A stretch of DNA of 33,184 nucleotides, from contig PDQT01000197.1 in NCBI GenBank assembly GCA_002747875.1, positions 1 through 33,184 of the forward strand. The letters are read 5' to 3'. The notes below the pieces were generated by a model that saw only the letters and a list, made by a program, of their open reading frames with translations, did not search any database and had not been told where the DNA came from. Positions 6,939 to 16,139 of the stretch are shown piece by piece; position 1 is the first letter of the stretch, and each line of letters opens with the position of its first letter. A program made the translations under genes and the position numbers. This DNA comes from a bacterium DOLZORAL124_64_63 (GTDB taxonomy: Bacteria; Krumholzibacteriota; Krumholzibacteriia; LZORAL124-64-63).

Positions 6939-8687
6939 ATGCGTTTTGTCGCTTCTTGTTTTTTGCTGCTGTTCGTCCTGAGCCTGGGTGCCGTGCCCGC
7001 CCTGGCGGAAAAGGATGTGGACGGCCTGGAGGAACTGATCCCCCACGCCCCCGGCACCCTGGAGATTGAGCGTTACCAGGCGCCCGGCTATCCCCTGCCC
7101 CGGCTGGATTTTTCCCGTGAGGCGCCCCTGGGGCCCATCCGCAACTGCGCCGAATGGGAACCCACCACCGGCGTCATGATCCGCTACCCTCTGGGCCTGC
7201 CCTACGATCTCCTGCGGGATATGGACGATCAGGTAACCCTGCACGTGGTGGTCAGCAGCGGCTACCTGTCCACCGCCCAGAGCAACCTGGCCGCCAGCGG
7301 GGTGGATATGGATAAGGTCCAGTTCCTGGTGAGGAACAATGACAGCATCTGGACCCGGGATTACGGCCCCTGGTTCATTTTCGACGGCAACGGGGAACTG
7401 GGCATCGTCAATCACACCTACAATCGCCCCTACCGCCCCAACGACAACCTGATCCCCCTGTACTTCGGCCAGGAAAACGGCATCCCCGTCTACAGCCACA
7501 GCATGTACCACACCGGTGGCAACTACATGACCGATGGCGCCCACATCAGCGCCAGCACCCGCCTGGTCTATGACGAGGCCGCCAGCGAAAACGGCATGAC
7601 CCAGGCCGAGGTGGACGCGCTGATGCAGCAGTACTACGGCATCGAGAACTACGCCGTGCTGGATTATATCGAATTTGGCGGGATCCACCACATCGACACC
7701 TGGGCCAAATTCCTGGATGAGGAGACGGTGCTGGTCAAGGAGGTCTGGCCCGGGCACCACACCCACGACACCCTGGAACAGCGGGCCACCCTGCTGGCCT
7801 CTCTGACGGCCAGCACGGGCCGTCCCTACCAGGTGCACCGGGTCTATTGCTTCAACTCCTCCGGCGGCGATCCGGCGGCCTACACCAACAGCCTCATCCT
7901 CAACAACCACATCTACGTGCCCCTGTTCGGCAACAGCACCCATGACGCGAATGCCCTGGAGGCCTACCGCGCGGCCGCGCCCGGGTACGAAGTCAGCGGC
8001 TACCTCTACAACGGCTTCCTCAGCGACGACGCCCTGCACTGCCGCACCAAGGGCATCATGGACGGCGGCATGCTGCGGGTGGGCCATATCCCCCTGCGGG
8101 AAGAGACCCAGGGCGACGCCACCATCGAGGCTCGCTTCACAGCCTACAGCGGGGCGGACATCACCTACGCCGTGGTCTACTACAAGCACGCGGGCGGGTA
8201 CTGGATGACGACGGACATGAACCCCGCCGCTGACGGCACCTGGCAGGCCACCATCCCCGCCCCGGAAGAAGCCACCACCTGCGAGTATTACATCCATGTT
8301 TCGGACGCCAGCGGCCGCAGTGCGGGCATGCCCCGCTCCGAGCCGGCGGCTTCCTACAGCTTTGCCCATCTGCCGGCGTCCTCTTCGGCCGTGGGTCAGG
8401 TTGTCCCGGCGGCGGCCACCCTGGACGCCAACTACCCCAACCCCTTCAACCCCTCCACGTCCTTCCGCTTCGAGCTGAAGTTCGCGGGAGAAGCGGAACT
8501 GGTCATCCTGGACATGCGCGGACGCCAGGTCCGGACCCTGGCCCGGGGAACCCATGGCCCGGGTGAGCACGTCCTGCACTGGGACGGGACCGATGACGCC
8601 GGCCGGGCTCTGCCGTCCGGGGTCTATCTGTACCGCCTGCGCGCGGCGGGTCTGCAGTACACGCGCGCGGCCACGTTGGTGAAGTAG
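6939..8687 (+). CDS. Secreted peptidylarginine deiminase / agmatine deiminase family enzyme with FlgD-like C-terminal domain
   Basis: 582 residues from the ATG at 6939 (GGAG seven bases upstream); the longer frame to 6846 overlaps the promoter. Residues 1-23 are a signal peptide ending ALA. The catalytic domain (about 60-400) shows the guanidine-modifying set in the order of Porphyromonas PPAD: D141 (IWTRDYGPW), H251 and D253 (HHIDTW), N317 (YTNSLIL), and nucleophile C368 (DALHCRTKG). An Ig-like stretch (about 405-490) follows. The last ~85 residues are a FlgD-Ig/type IX-like module: NYPNPFNPSTSFRF, LVILDMRGRQVRTL, LHWDGTDDAG, LPSGVYLYRLRA. It probably hydrolyses arginine side chains or agmatine-like guanidines outside the inner membrane; the real substrate is unknown. 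Confidence 0.85.
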   Translation: MRFVASCFLLLFVLSLGAVPALAEKDVDGLEELIPHAPGTLEIERYQAPGYPLPRLDFSREAPLGPIRNCAEWEPTTGVMIRYPLGLPYDLLRDMDDQVTLHVVVSSGYLSTAQSNLAASGVDMDKVQFLVRNNDSIWTRDYGPWFIFDGNGELGIVNHTYNRPYRPNDNLIPLYFGQENGIPVYSHSMYHTGGNYMTDGAHISASTRLVYDEAASENGMTQAEVDALMQQYYGIENYAVLDYIEFGGIHHIDTWAKFLDEETVLVKEVWPGHHTHDTLEQRATLLASLTASTGRPYQVHRVYCFNSSGGDPAAYTNSLILNNHIYVPLFGNSTHDANALEAYRAAAPGYEVSGYLYNGFLSDDALHCRTKGIMDGGMLRVGHIPLREETQGDATIEARFTAYSGADITYAVVYYKHAGGYWMTTDMNPAADGTWQATIPAPEEATTCEYYIHVSDASGRSAGMPRSEPAASYSFAHLPASSSAVGQVVPAAATLDANYPNPFNPSTSFRFELKFAGEAELVILDMRGRQVRTLARGTHGPGEHVLHWDGTDDAGRALPSGVYLYRLRAAGLQYTRAATLVK

Positions 8688-8700
8688 TCCTCTTATGGAA

Positions 8701-8733
8701 AACGGGCCAACCTGCAAACCAGGTTGGCCCGTT
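8701..8733. terminator. Bidirectional terminator hairpin between convergent genes
   Basis: Fourteen-base perfect arms AACGGGCCAACCTG and CAGGTTGGCCCGTT enclose the loop CAAAC. It lies between the stop of the deiminase gene (8687, plus) and that of the RND permease gene (8762, minus) and can serve both. Adjacent T-tracts are short. Confidence 0.85.
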
Positions 8734-8761
8734 CGTGTAAGGTGGGTCTGCCCCGTTGGGG

Positions 8762-11700
8762 TCAGCGCCCTCGCCGTCCCAAGGTCAGGGCGATGGTCAG
8801 GCCGCGTTTGATGGGCTCCAGCGTGGAGTACATCACCGGCACCACCACCAGCGTCAGGAAGGTGGCCACCGCCAGCCCCCAGATGACCGCCACCCCCATG
8901 GGGCCCCAGTACGCGCTGGAGTCGCTGCCCAGGACAAGAACCCCGTCCAGATTACCCGCGAACAACGCCGTGAAATCCAGAGACATGCCCGTGGTCAGGG
9001 GGATGAGACCCAGAATGGTGGTCAAGGCGGTCAGGACCACGGGGCGGAAACGCGTCTCACCCGCGTGCATGATGGCCTCCATCTTGTCCATCCCCCTGTT
9101 GCGCAGTTGGATGATATAGTCCAGCAGCACGATGGCGTTGTTCACCACGATGCCCGCCAGGGAAACCACCCCCACGCCGGTCATGACGATGCCGAAGGGG
9201 GTGCCCGTCACCAGCAACCCGGTCAGAACCCCGATCAATGACAGCAGCACGCTGAAGATGATCACCAGCGGCACGGTGATGCTGCTGAACTGGCTGACCA
9301 GCACCACGAAGATGAGCATGATGGCCACGCTGAAAGCCTCTTTGAGGAAGACGGAAGCCGCGGCTTCGTCCTCGCTTTTGCCGGTGTAGGCCAGGCTGTA
9401 GCCGGCGGGTAGGTTCAGGTCCGCCAGGCGTTCCTGGACCAGAGCCAGCTGGGCTTTTTCGTTGTAGCCGGTCAGCACGTCGGCAGTGACGGTGACGACG
9501 CGCTGGGCATCGATGCGATGCACCGCCGCCAGCCCGTTGGTGAAGCGGGCCTTGGAGAAGGCGCTCAGCGGGACGGTGCGGCCCTCATGGAAAACCGTCA
9601 TGTTTTCCAGATCCTCGACCCGGCGGCGCGAACCTTCGGCATAGCGCACCACGATGTCGTATTCGTCTTCGCCGGTGCGGTACTTGGCCGTTTCAGAGCC
9701 GTGCAGGGCGGTGCGCATGGTCCCGGCAATGTCGAAGGTGCGCAGCCCGTAGCGGCCGGCCCGCTCCACATCCGCCTCGATCAGCAGCTCCGGCAACTCG
9801 TTGTCGAAGTTGTCGTCGATATCCACCAGACCGTCCAGGCTCTTGATCCGTTCCCGCACCTTGGCGGCCAGCTCGCCCAGAATCTGGAAATCGTCTCCGC
9901 TGATCTCGATGTTCACGGGCTTGGCTTGGGGCGGCCCCTCTTCCCGCTTCTCGACCGTGATGGTCGCGCCCGTCAGATCGGTCAGCTGGTCGCGCAGAAT
10001 ATCCAGGCTCAGGTTGGAGGAACGGCTACGCTCCATCAGATCCACGAACTCCATGGTCACGGTGGCCTGGTGGCTGGGCGGATGGTGACTGCCCAACTCG
10101 TTGGCGAAGACGGCGCCCACCACCGTGTTGTAGGCCTTCAGGTCCGGCACCGTGTCCACCTCCCGCTCCACGATCAGGGCGAACTGGTCCGTGGCCTCGA
10201 TACGGGTCCCGCTGGGCGCGGCGATGTTCACGGCCGCGATGTGGGGATCGGTCTCGGGGAAGAACTCCACGCCGTGGTTGAACCGGTCGTAGACCAGGAA
10301 GACCAGGATCAGCATGAGGGTCATCCCGCCCATGACCAGGAAGCTGTGCCCCAGGGCCCACTGCAGGGTGGGCCGGTAGGTGCGCAGCCCGAAACGGAGC
10401 AGCTTGTCGCCCACCAACTCGTGGCCCTGGCTGGCCGACGGCAGGGGCATGAACCGCGCGCAGAGCACGGGATTGAAGATCAGCGCCACCAGCAGGCTGC
10501 TCAGCAGGGTGATGATCACCGTCAGCGGCAGGTACTTCATGAATTCGCCCATGATGCCCGGCCAGAATACCATGGGCCCGAAGGCGCAGACGGTGGTCAG
10601 GGTGGACGCGATGACCGCCGTGGCCACCTGGCGCGTGCCCGTGTCCGCGGCCTCGTCGCCCTCTTTGCCCTTGCCCCGATGCCGGAAGATGTTCTCCACG
10701 ATCACGATGGCGTTGTCCACCAGCATGCCCAGCCCCAGGATCAGGCTGAAAAGCACCACCATGTTCAGGGTGATGCCCAGGAATTTCAGCACGATGAAGC
10801 TGATGAGCATGCTGAAGGGGATGGCGATGCCCACGAAGACGGCGTTCCGCACCCCGAAGAAGCTGAGGAGGATCAGCACCACCAACAGCAGCCCGCTGAG
10901 AATGTTGTTCTCCAGCTCATGGACCATGTTCTTGATGGACACCGACTGGTCGGCCACGATGCTGGTGCTCACGCCGACGGGGAACTGGGGTTCCGCTGCC
11001 TCCACCACGCTTTTGACGGCCTCGGCGATCTTGATGATGTTCTCGCCGCTGCGCTTCTTGACCAGCAGGGCCACGGCGTCCACCCCGTTGACCCGGCTGA
11101 TGGTGTCGCGATCCTTGATGCCGAAGGTGACGGTGGCCACATCCCGCAGGTACAAGGGCGGGTTCGCCCCGGGCTCCAGCACGAAGTCCAGGATCTCTTC
11201 CGGATTCTCCACCTCGCCCGGTACCCGCACCTGGTAGTCGTACATGCCCAGCCCTAGCTTGCCGCCGGGAATGGTCATGTTCTGCAGGGCGATGGCATCC
11301 TGCACATCCTTCAGGCTCAGGTTGTGGTAGATCAGCTTCTCCGGATCCACCATGACCTGGACTTCATTCTCGATGCCGCCCATCAGGTCCACCGACAGGA
11401 CGCCCGGGATCTGCTCCAGATCTTCCTGCAGATCCTCGCCCAGCTTCTTCAGCTTGAAGAGGTCGATATCACCCTTCAGGTTCACCTGCATCACGGGGAA
11501 CAGGTCGGCCGCGCTGACCTCCTGGACAACCAGGTCGTTGCGGGGATCTTCGGGCAGATCCGGTTTGGCCAGCTCGACTCGGTCGCGCACGGACTGCAAG
11601 GCGTCGCTGATCTCCACATCGGACTGGAATTCCAGACTGATGACGGAAACGCCGTAGGTGGAGATGCTGATCATCTCCTCCAGATCTTTGACCCCTTTGA

Positions 11701-11911
11701 GCTGCTGCTCCAGCTTGCGCGTCACCAGGTTCTCCATGTCCACGGGGCTGGTGCCGGGATAGGGCGCCGCCACGGAGACGAAGGGGATCTTGACATCGGG
11801 ACTGCTTTCGCGCGGCAGCTCGATATACGCCTGCACGCCCATGATCACGATGATCACCATGAAGGCGAAGATCATGGGGTAGCGCTTGATGGCTCCGGCA
11901 GTGAGGCTCAT
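8762..11911 (-). CDS. RND efflux pump inner-membrane permease (AcrB/HAE1 family)
   Basis: 1049 residues, typical for AcrB-type proton-driven trimeric exporters. N-terminal membrane helix (MIFAFMVIIVIMGVQAYIEL), a first periplasmic porter domain (from about 35), a six-helix membrane block from about 345 (SGLLLVVLILLSFFG, NMVVLFSLILGLGMLVDNAIV), a second periplasmic domain and a second six-helix block (from about 860). The proton-relay helix reads GMLVDNAIVIVENIF; the second aspartate of the AcrB D407-D408 pair is N here, as in many HAE1-type members. The start codon overlaps the adaptor gene's stop by four bases (ATGA), so the two are translationally coupled. Substrates cannot be told from sequence; drugs, detergents or lipophilic metabolites are usual. 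Confidence 0.95.
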   Translation of the reverse strand: MSLTAGAIKRYPMIFAFMVIIVIMGVQAYIELPRESSPDVKIPFVSVAAPYPGTSPVDMENLVTRKLEQQLKGVKDLEEMISISTYGVSVISLEFQSDVEISDALQSVRDRVELAKPDLPEDPRNDLVVQEVSAADLFPVMQVNLKGDIDLFKLKKLGEDLQEDLEQIPGVLSVDLMGGIENEVQVMVDPEKLIYHNLSLKDVQDAIALQNMTIPGGKLGLGMYDYQVRVPGEVENPEEILDFVLEPGANPPLYLRDVATVTFGIKDRDTISRVNGVDAVALLVKKRSGENIIKIAEAVKSVVEAAEPQFPVGVSTSIVADQSVSIKNMVHELENNILSGLLLVVLILLSFFGVRNAVFVGIAIPFSMLISFIVLKFLGITLNMVVLFSLILGLGMLVDNAIVIVENIFRHRGKGKEGDEAADTGTRQVATAVIASTLTTVCAFGPMVFWPGIMGEFMKYLPLTVIITLLSSLLVALIFNPVLCARFMPLPSASQGHELVGDKLLRFGLRTYRPTLQWALGHSFLVMGGMTLMLILVFLVYDRFNHGVEFFPETDPHIAAVNIAAPSGTRIEATDQFALIVEREVDTVPDLKAYNTVVGAVFANELGSHHPPSHQATVTMEFVDLMERSRSSNLSLDILRDQLTDLTGATITVEKREEGPPQAKPVNIEISGDDFQILGELAAKVRERIKSLDGLVDIDDNFDNELPELLIEADVERAGRYGLRTFDIAGTMRTALHGSETAKYRTGEDEYDIVVRYAEGSRRRVEDLENMTVFHEGRTVPLSAFSKARFTNGLAAVHRIDAQRVVTVTADVLTGYNEKAQLALVQERLADLNLPAGYSLAYTGKSEDEAAASVFLKEAFSVAIMLIFVVLVSQFSSITVPLVIIFSVLLSLIGVLTGLLVTGTPFGIVMTGVGVVSLAGIVVNNAIVLLDYIIQLRNRGMDKMEAIMHAGETRFRPVVLTALTTILGLIPLTTGMSLDFTALFAGNLDGVLVLGSDSSAYWGPMGVAVIWGLAVATFLTLVVVPVMYSTLEPIKRGLTIALTLGRRGR

Positions 11912-13035
11912 CGGTCCTCCTCCCCGGGCAAGCCGGCATCCAGCAAGACTTCCGGATCGGTGGGCAGCATGCCGTCCGGTCTGGTGGACACCTCCACCAC
12001 CCGCACCAGGCTGCTGTCACTGAGGGCCCGATGACCCCGGACGATGAGCTGGTCCCCGGGCTCCAGTCCTCGGCGCACCGTGACCAGATTACCCTGATCC
12101 GGCCCCAGCAGCAGCGTTCGCCGCTTGGCCCGATCGCCCCGCACCACGAAGACGCTATCCCCATGGCGATAGGGCAGCACCGCATCCCGTGGGATGGTCA
12201 GCACATCCCGGCGCACGACCTTGGGCAGCTGCGCCCGGCCGATCAGCCCGCTGCGCAAATGCCCGTCCTCATTGGGGATGCGGATCTCGATCTTGAACTT
12301 GCCGGTGGCCCGGTCGGCCTCCATCCCCACCCAGGCGACGGTGCCGCGCACGGTGGGGCCCTCGTCTCCCAGGGTAACGCGGGCTTCGGCCCCCAGATCG
12401 ACAAAGGGCACCTCTTCCTGCGTCAGGTAGCCTTCCAACTTGAGCACGGAAGGATCGATGACCCGCACCGCGGCCTGCCCGGGGGCCAGCAACTGGCCCA
12501 GCTCCACGTAACGGTCCACGACGATGCCGTCGAAGGGCGCGCGGATGGCCGCCCTCTCGAACCGGCGGCGCGCCACATCGGCGGCGCTGCGGGCCTGCCG
12601 GGTGGCGGCCTGGGTGTTCAGCAGTTCCAGCCGGCTGATCTTCTGGGCGTCGAACAGCTTCTGGACCTTATCCAGATTGAACGCCGCGGCATCGGCCTGG
12701 CTTTCGCGGGCCTTCATCTCGGCCTCCAGAATGTCCCGCTGCTGCCGCAGGATCACTTCTCCGGCCTGCACGGCCTGTCCCTTGGCGGCGGACAGGGCCA
12801 CCACCGGGCCCATCTCCTCGGCGCTCAGGTCGGCACCGCGCACGGGCTGGATGGGACCCGTGATCTCGAAATACTCCGTCATGCTGCCGGGGGCCATTTC
12901 CAGGATGCGCACGTTGGTGGCTTTCTCCTGAGACTTCTCCCGGGTGTTCTCCTCTTCCTGGCAGCCGGCCAGCAGAACGAGCAGGATCAGGGCGGCACCC
13001 GCCAGGGCGCGCAACCGTTGGGCTTGGGTCATCAT
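11908..13035 (-). CDS. RND efflux periplasmic adaptor lipoprotein (HlyD/MFP family)
   Basis: 375 residues. Residues 1-24 form a lipoprotein signal with lipobox LLAGC (C25), so it is anchored to the inner membrane. A charged spacer (EEENTREKSQEKATN) is followed by the lipoyl/barrel-sandwich halves (VVALSAAKGQAVQAGEVIL and IRAPFDGIVVDRYVELGQLL) flanking an alpha-helical hairpin (about 110-165), then beta-barrel and membrane-proximal domains. It bridges the RND permease and the TolC-type channel. The start overlaps the tolC-like stop by four bases (ATGA), and its own stop overlaps the permease start, showing a tightly coupled operon. Confidence 0.93.
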   Translation of the reverse strand: MMTQAQRLRALAGAALILLVLLAGCQEEENTREKSQEKATNVRILEMAPGSMTEYFEITGPIQPVRGADLSAEEMGPVVALSAAKGQAVQAGEVILRQQRDILEAEMKARESQADAAAFNLDKVQKLFDAQKISRLELLNTQAATRQARSAADVARRRFERAAIRAPFDGIVVDRYVELGQLLAPGQAAVRVIDPSVLKLEGYLTQEEVPFVDLGAEARVTLGDEGPTVRGTVAWVGMEADRATGKFKIEIRIPNEDGHLRSGLIGRAQLPKVVRRDVLTIPRDAVLPYRHGDSVFVVRGDRAKRRTLLLGPDQGNLVTVRRGLEPGDQLIVRGHRALSDSSLVRVVEVSTRPDGMLPTDPEVLLDAGLPGEEDR

Positions 13036-14531
13036 CGGGAAACCTCCGCGACCAGGTTCGGAATGTCCTGGAGCTGGGTCAGGGGCGAATAGCCGAGGGC
13101 GCGCTTCAGGCCCGCGGTCAGGGTCAGGACTTCATGATGGGCGGCGATGACGTTGCTGCGCGCTTCGGTCCGGTTGGCTTCGGCCACCAGCACGTCCAGG
13201 TAACGGGTCTTGCCCAGCTCCAGCATGAGCAGGCTTTCCTCCAGCACCTCTTCCGCGTTTTCCAGATTCAGGGTGACGGCATCCAGCAGGCCCCGCGCCA
13301 GGCGCAGGTTGGCCAGCAGGTCCAGGACTTCCACCTGCGCCTGGCGGCGTTGCCCCTGCAGCTCGGTTTCGGTGCGCCGGATCTGGGCCTCGGTCTGGGC
13401 CACCAGCCCCCGGTTCAGCATGCCGTCGAAAAGGGGCACGGTGACAGAGGCGGCCACGCTCCAGTTGTCATGCCCGTCGTCGAAGACGGAATCGAACTTC
13501 TTGCCGATGTAACCGTAGCTGCCGGCCAGGCTCAGGTACGGCATGTTCTCCGATTTCTGGGCCCGCCGGTTGCGGCGCAGGATGTCGGTGAAGGTTTCCG
13601 CCGCCTGCAGCTGCGGACGCTGCTGGGCCAGGGTCAAGGCCACGTCGTCGCGCAAAGGCTGCAACTCCAGGCGGGAGTCGTTGACCACGGCCAGGGGATT
13701 GCCCGGCTCCACCCCCATCAGGGTGTTGAGGTGGGCGCCGGCATTGCGCAGCTCCGCTTGGGCCACCTCCAGTCGGGGTTTGGTGTTGGCCAGGGCCACG
13801 GCCGCCTGCAGCGTGTCCAGGCGGGTGACCAGTCCCAGATCGTACTGCAGCCGGATGATGTCCAGCAACTCCGTCTGGTTGACCAGCTGGGCCCGCACCG
13901 CTTCCACCTGTTGCGCGGCGCGGATGATGCTCCAGTAGGCCACCATCACCTGCTGGGTGGTGGCGTGTTCCACGGCGCGCTCGTTCAACTCTTGCCGCTG
14001 GATACCCAACCGGGCGGCCCCCACGGCTCCGCCGGTTTTCATGGGGTTGATCTTCCAGTTCAGATTGAGGCTGGCGGACAGGTAGCTCTGGGCCGGGATA
14101 TCTTCCACGGCCGGCAGAAACGACCCGAATCCCATGATCCACTGGTTGAACCAGTCCGGAGAGCCCGCCGGCGGGGCCAGCCCGCCACCGCCACCGGCAA
14201 AGGTTTCATCCAGGGCCATGGCCGGGTTGCGGCTTCGCCGCCAGTTGCCCACCAGATCCAGGGTGGGCAGCCCGGTGCTCAGGGCCTGGTCCATCTGACC
14301 GTCCAGTTCTTCCATGCGCAGGCGCTCGGCCTGCAGGGCGTCATTGGTGCGCAGGGCCTGGGCCACGCAGCTTTCCAGGTCCATGACGGGCGCGTCCAGG
14401 CCACCGCGCGCCCGGATGACCACGTCGTCGGCCCGGTCTTGGTTCTGGGTCTGGGCCAGGGCCGGCGTGGCCAAAAGACCGCTCACCAGCAACAGGGCCC
14501 CCAACAACAAACCGCCACACTTATTATTCAT
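13032..14531 (-). CDS. TolC-family outer-membrane efflux channel
   Basis: 499 residues from the ATG at 14531 (MNNKCGGLLLGALLLVSGLL), which gives a clean signal peptide ending ATPALA. A GTG eight codons earlier has a GGAG only one base away and is less likely. Two OEP repeats of coiled-coil helices are visible: LESCVAQALRTNDALQAERLRMEEL (start) and LEVAQAELRNAGAHLNTLMG, then DGMLNRGLVAQTEAQIRRTETEL with LYG/SLAGSYGYIG-like beta strands. It forms the trimeric duct across the outer membrane for the pump encoded downstream. The first eight bases overlap the end of the TetR gene. Its presence is strong evidence for a diderm envelope. Confidence 0.92.
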   Translation of the reverse strand: MNNKCGGLLLGALLLVSGLLATPALAQTQNQDRADDVVIRARGGLDAPVMDLESCVAQALRTNDALQAERLRMEELDGQMDQALSTGLPTLDLVGNWRRSRNPAMALDETFAGGGGGLAPPAGSPDWFNQWIMGFGSFLPAVEDIPAQSYLSASLNLNWKINPMKTGGAVGAARLGIQRQELNERAVEHATTQQVMVAYWSIIRAAQQVEAVRAQLVNQTELLDIIRLQYDLGLVTRLDTLQAAVALANTKPRLEVAQAELRNAGAHLNTLMGVEPGNPLAVVNDSRLELQPLRDDVALTLAQQRPQLQAAETFTDILRRNRRAQKSENMPYLSLAGSYGYIGKKFDSVFDDGHDNWSVAASVTVPLFDGMLNRGLVAQTEAQIRRTETELQGQRRQAQVEVLDLLANLRLARGLLDAVTLNLENAEEVLEESLLMLELGKTRYLDVLVAEANRTEARSNVIAAHHEVLTLTAGLKRALGYSPLTQLQDIPNLVAEVSR

Positions 14532-15174
14532 GATGTTCTTCTTTCCCCGGTTCACGCTCCGCCGGGCAGCAGTTCTGGCAGGTGTCCAGCATCTCCATTT
14601 CCCTTACGGAGCGCGGCGGTCTTTTCAGGGCGTCGTCCATCACCGCGTGCCCCACCTCTTCCAGCAGAAGCCGCATCCCCTCCCGATTGAGGGGGCCGGC
14701 GTGGCCGGTGCATATTTCCGAAGCCAACCCATGGGTGAAGATGGTCATCTTCTTCAGGACCAGCTGGCGCTCGAATTCCGGCAACACGCTCAGCTCCGGA
14801 GTCGCCGCCATGATCCGCGCCATGCCCGCCACCAGTTGCCGGTACTGGTCGTCCGGCAGCTGGACCTCCCGGAAAAGGGCGTCATACCAGCGGGGATGGG
14901 CCAGGGCATAATCCAACACCCCCCAGCCAAAATCCAGGAACCGGTTGCCGGATTGGGGGTTGCTGGTTTTGGCCATGAAGCGCCGAATGGCCTCCTGGAC
15001 CACGGCAGCCGCCAATTCGGACATGTTCCGAAAATTGCTGTACACCGGGGCGGTGCTGCTGCCCAGGACCTCGGCGACCCGGCGGGCCGAGAGCTGGTCC
15101 CAGCCTTCGGCATCCACCACGTCGAAACCCGCCTGGACCACATCCTCGGGGTTGAAAACCTGTGTCCTGACCAT
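14524..15174 (-). CDS. TetR-family repressor of the efflux operon
   Basis: 216 residues; ATG at 15174 with GAGGTG five bases upstream. Residues about 8-55 are the TetR DNA-binding domain: VVQAGFDVVDAEGWDQLSARRVAEVL then the recognition helix region GSSTAPVYSNFRNMSELAAAV. The rest is a helical ligand domain of the WHG-like kind (WGVLDYALAHPRWYDALF). An unusual tail holds a CQNCC cluster near residues 203-207, which might sense metal or oxidants. As first gene of the tetR-tolC-adaptor-RND operon it very likely represses its own promoter, where a palindrome is present at 15209-15222. Ligand unknown. Confidence 0.9.
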   Translation of the reverse strand: MVRTQVFNPEDVVQAGFDVVDAEGWDQLSARRVAEVLGSSTAPVYSNFRNMSELAAAVVQEAIRRFMAKTSNPQSGNRFLDFGWGVLDYALAHPRWYDALFREVQLPDDQYRQLVAGMARIMAATPELSVLPEFERQLVLKKMTIFTHGLASEICTGHAGPLNREGMRLLLEEVGHAVMDDALKRPPRSVREMEMLDTCQNCCPAEREPGKEEHHE

Positions 15175-15208
15175 GAATCACCTCAGTTCAGGGAACTTGG
15201 GATATTGC

Positions 15209-15222
15209 ATAACGGACGTTAT
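15209..15222. promoter_or_regulatory. Likely TetR operator in the efflux operon promoter
   Basis: ATAACG-GA-CGTTAT is a perfect palindrome with six-base arms, about 35 bases upstream of the tetR start codon. The surrounding 15200-15262 stretch is AT-rich and must contain the operon promoter (TATATAAC and TTGTTA/TTGTGA elements overlap the palindrome on the minus strand, though no single -35/-10 pair is certain). TetR-type proteins commonly bind such symmetric sites overlapping their own promoter. Confidence 0.6.
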
Positions 15223-15262
15223 ATAACAAATGTTTCACAATAATCCAATAAAAACAAGCGAT

Positions 15263-16138
15263 TTACAAATAAATCACCAGAACCGCCCCCAAGCTCACCA
15301 GCAAGGCGGAGAAAGCGCGGCGCAAGCCGAAGGGTTCTTTGAGCAGCACGCTGGCCAGAATCAGCAAGTAAATGGTGCTGGTCTGGTTCAGGATGGCGGA
15401 CCGGCCGGCGGAAATGTGCTTCATGCCGGCAATCCACAGGATGAGGGCGAAGTAGGAGCCCATCAGGGTACCGGGCACGCTGTAGCGCCAGCTGCGGTCC
15501 GGCAAGAACACCCGCCACAGGCGCCGCCGGTCGGGATGGATGAGGGTGACGGGCACCAGCACCGCCAGGCTACCCAACTGGCGGATGGTGGTGGCCCAAA
15601 GCACGTTGGCCCCTTCCAGCACACCTTTGGCCAGCACGATCCCGAACCCCAGGAACAGCATGGCCGCCACCCCTAGCAGAACCCCGTACACCAGGGTCCG
15701 GCGCGTGGTCCCCGCCGGCGGTTGCACCCGGGTGGCCAGCACGATACCCAGGATCATGATGACCATCCCCAGAAACTGCCAGGACCCGATGCGTTCACCA
15801 AGCAGGATATAGGCGAAGAGCACCACCGACGGGCTGTACAGGCTGTCCACGATGGCGTTGATACCCGCACCCACCCGATTCAGGCTCATGTGGAACAGGG
15901 TGTCGGCCACGGCGATGGCGATCACGCCGCTGGCCATGAGAATGCCGTAGTCGCGCGCCGGCGCCTGCCCCAGCAAGGGAATGCCCAGCAGAAGCAGCGT
16001 GCCCAGAAAGAGCACGCTGGTCAGCCCCACCCGAAACAGGTTCATGGCCAGAGGCGGGATGGTGGTTCCGGACTTCCGGAACAAGATGACGGCGAAGGCC
16101 CAGAACAGGGCACAGGCCAGGGCGTAGAATTCTCCCAA
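15263..16138 (-). CDS. EamA/DMT-superfamily membrane exporter
   Basis: 291 residues with about ten hydrophobic helices in two EamA repeats: first FYALACALFWAFAVILFRK to around residue 135, second from LVYGVLLGVAAMLFLGFGIVLA to the end. Such drug/metabolite transporters export amino acids, nucleotide precursors or other small metabolites; the substrate is not readable. The likely start is TTG at 16138, two bases after the stop of the histidine kinase gene, with GGAG eight bases upstream inside that gene. No ATG or GTG fits better. It is therefore probably translated together with the kinase. Confidence 0.85.
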   Translation of the reverse strand: MGEFYALACALFWAFAVILFRKSGTTIPPLAMNLFRVGLTSVLFLGTLLLLGIPLLGQAPARDYGILMASGVIAIAVADTLFHMSLNRVGAGINAIVDSLYSPSVVLFAYILLGERIGSWQFLGMVIMILGIVLATRVQPPAGTTRRTLVYGVLLGVAAMLFLGFGIVLAKGVLEGANVLWATTIRQLGSLAVLVPVTLIHPDRRRLWRVFLPDRSWRYSVPGTLMGSYFALILWIAGMKHISAGRSAILNQTSTIYLLILASVLLKEPFGLRRAFSALLVSLGAVLVIYL

Positions 16139-16139
16139 A

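Noticed and set aside
6801..8717. 638-codon frame on the minus strand opposite the deiminase gene
   Set aside because: Gly/Val/Ala-rich shadow; the plus-strand frame has a signal peptide, catalytic residues and a recognisable C-terminal domain.
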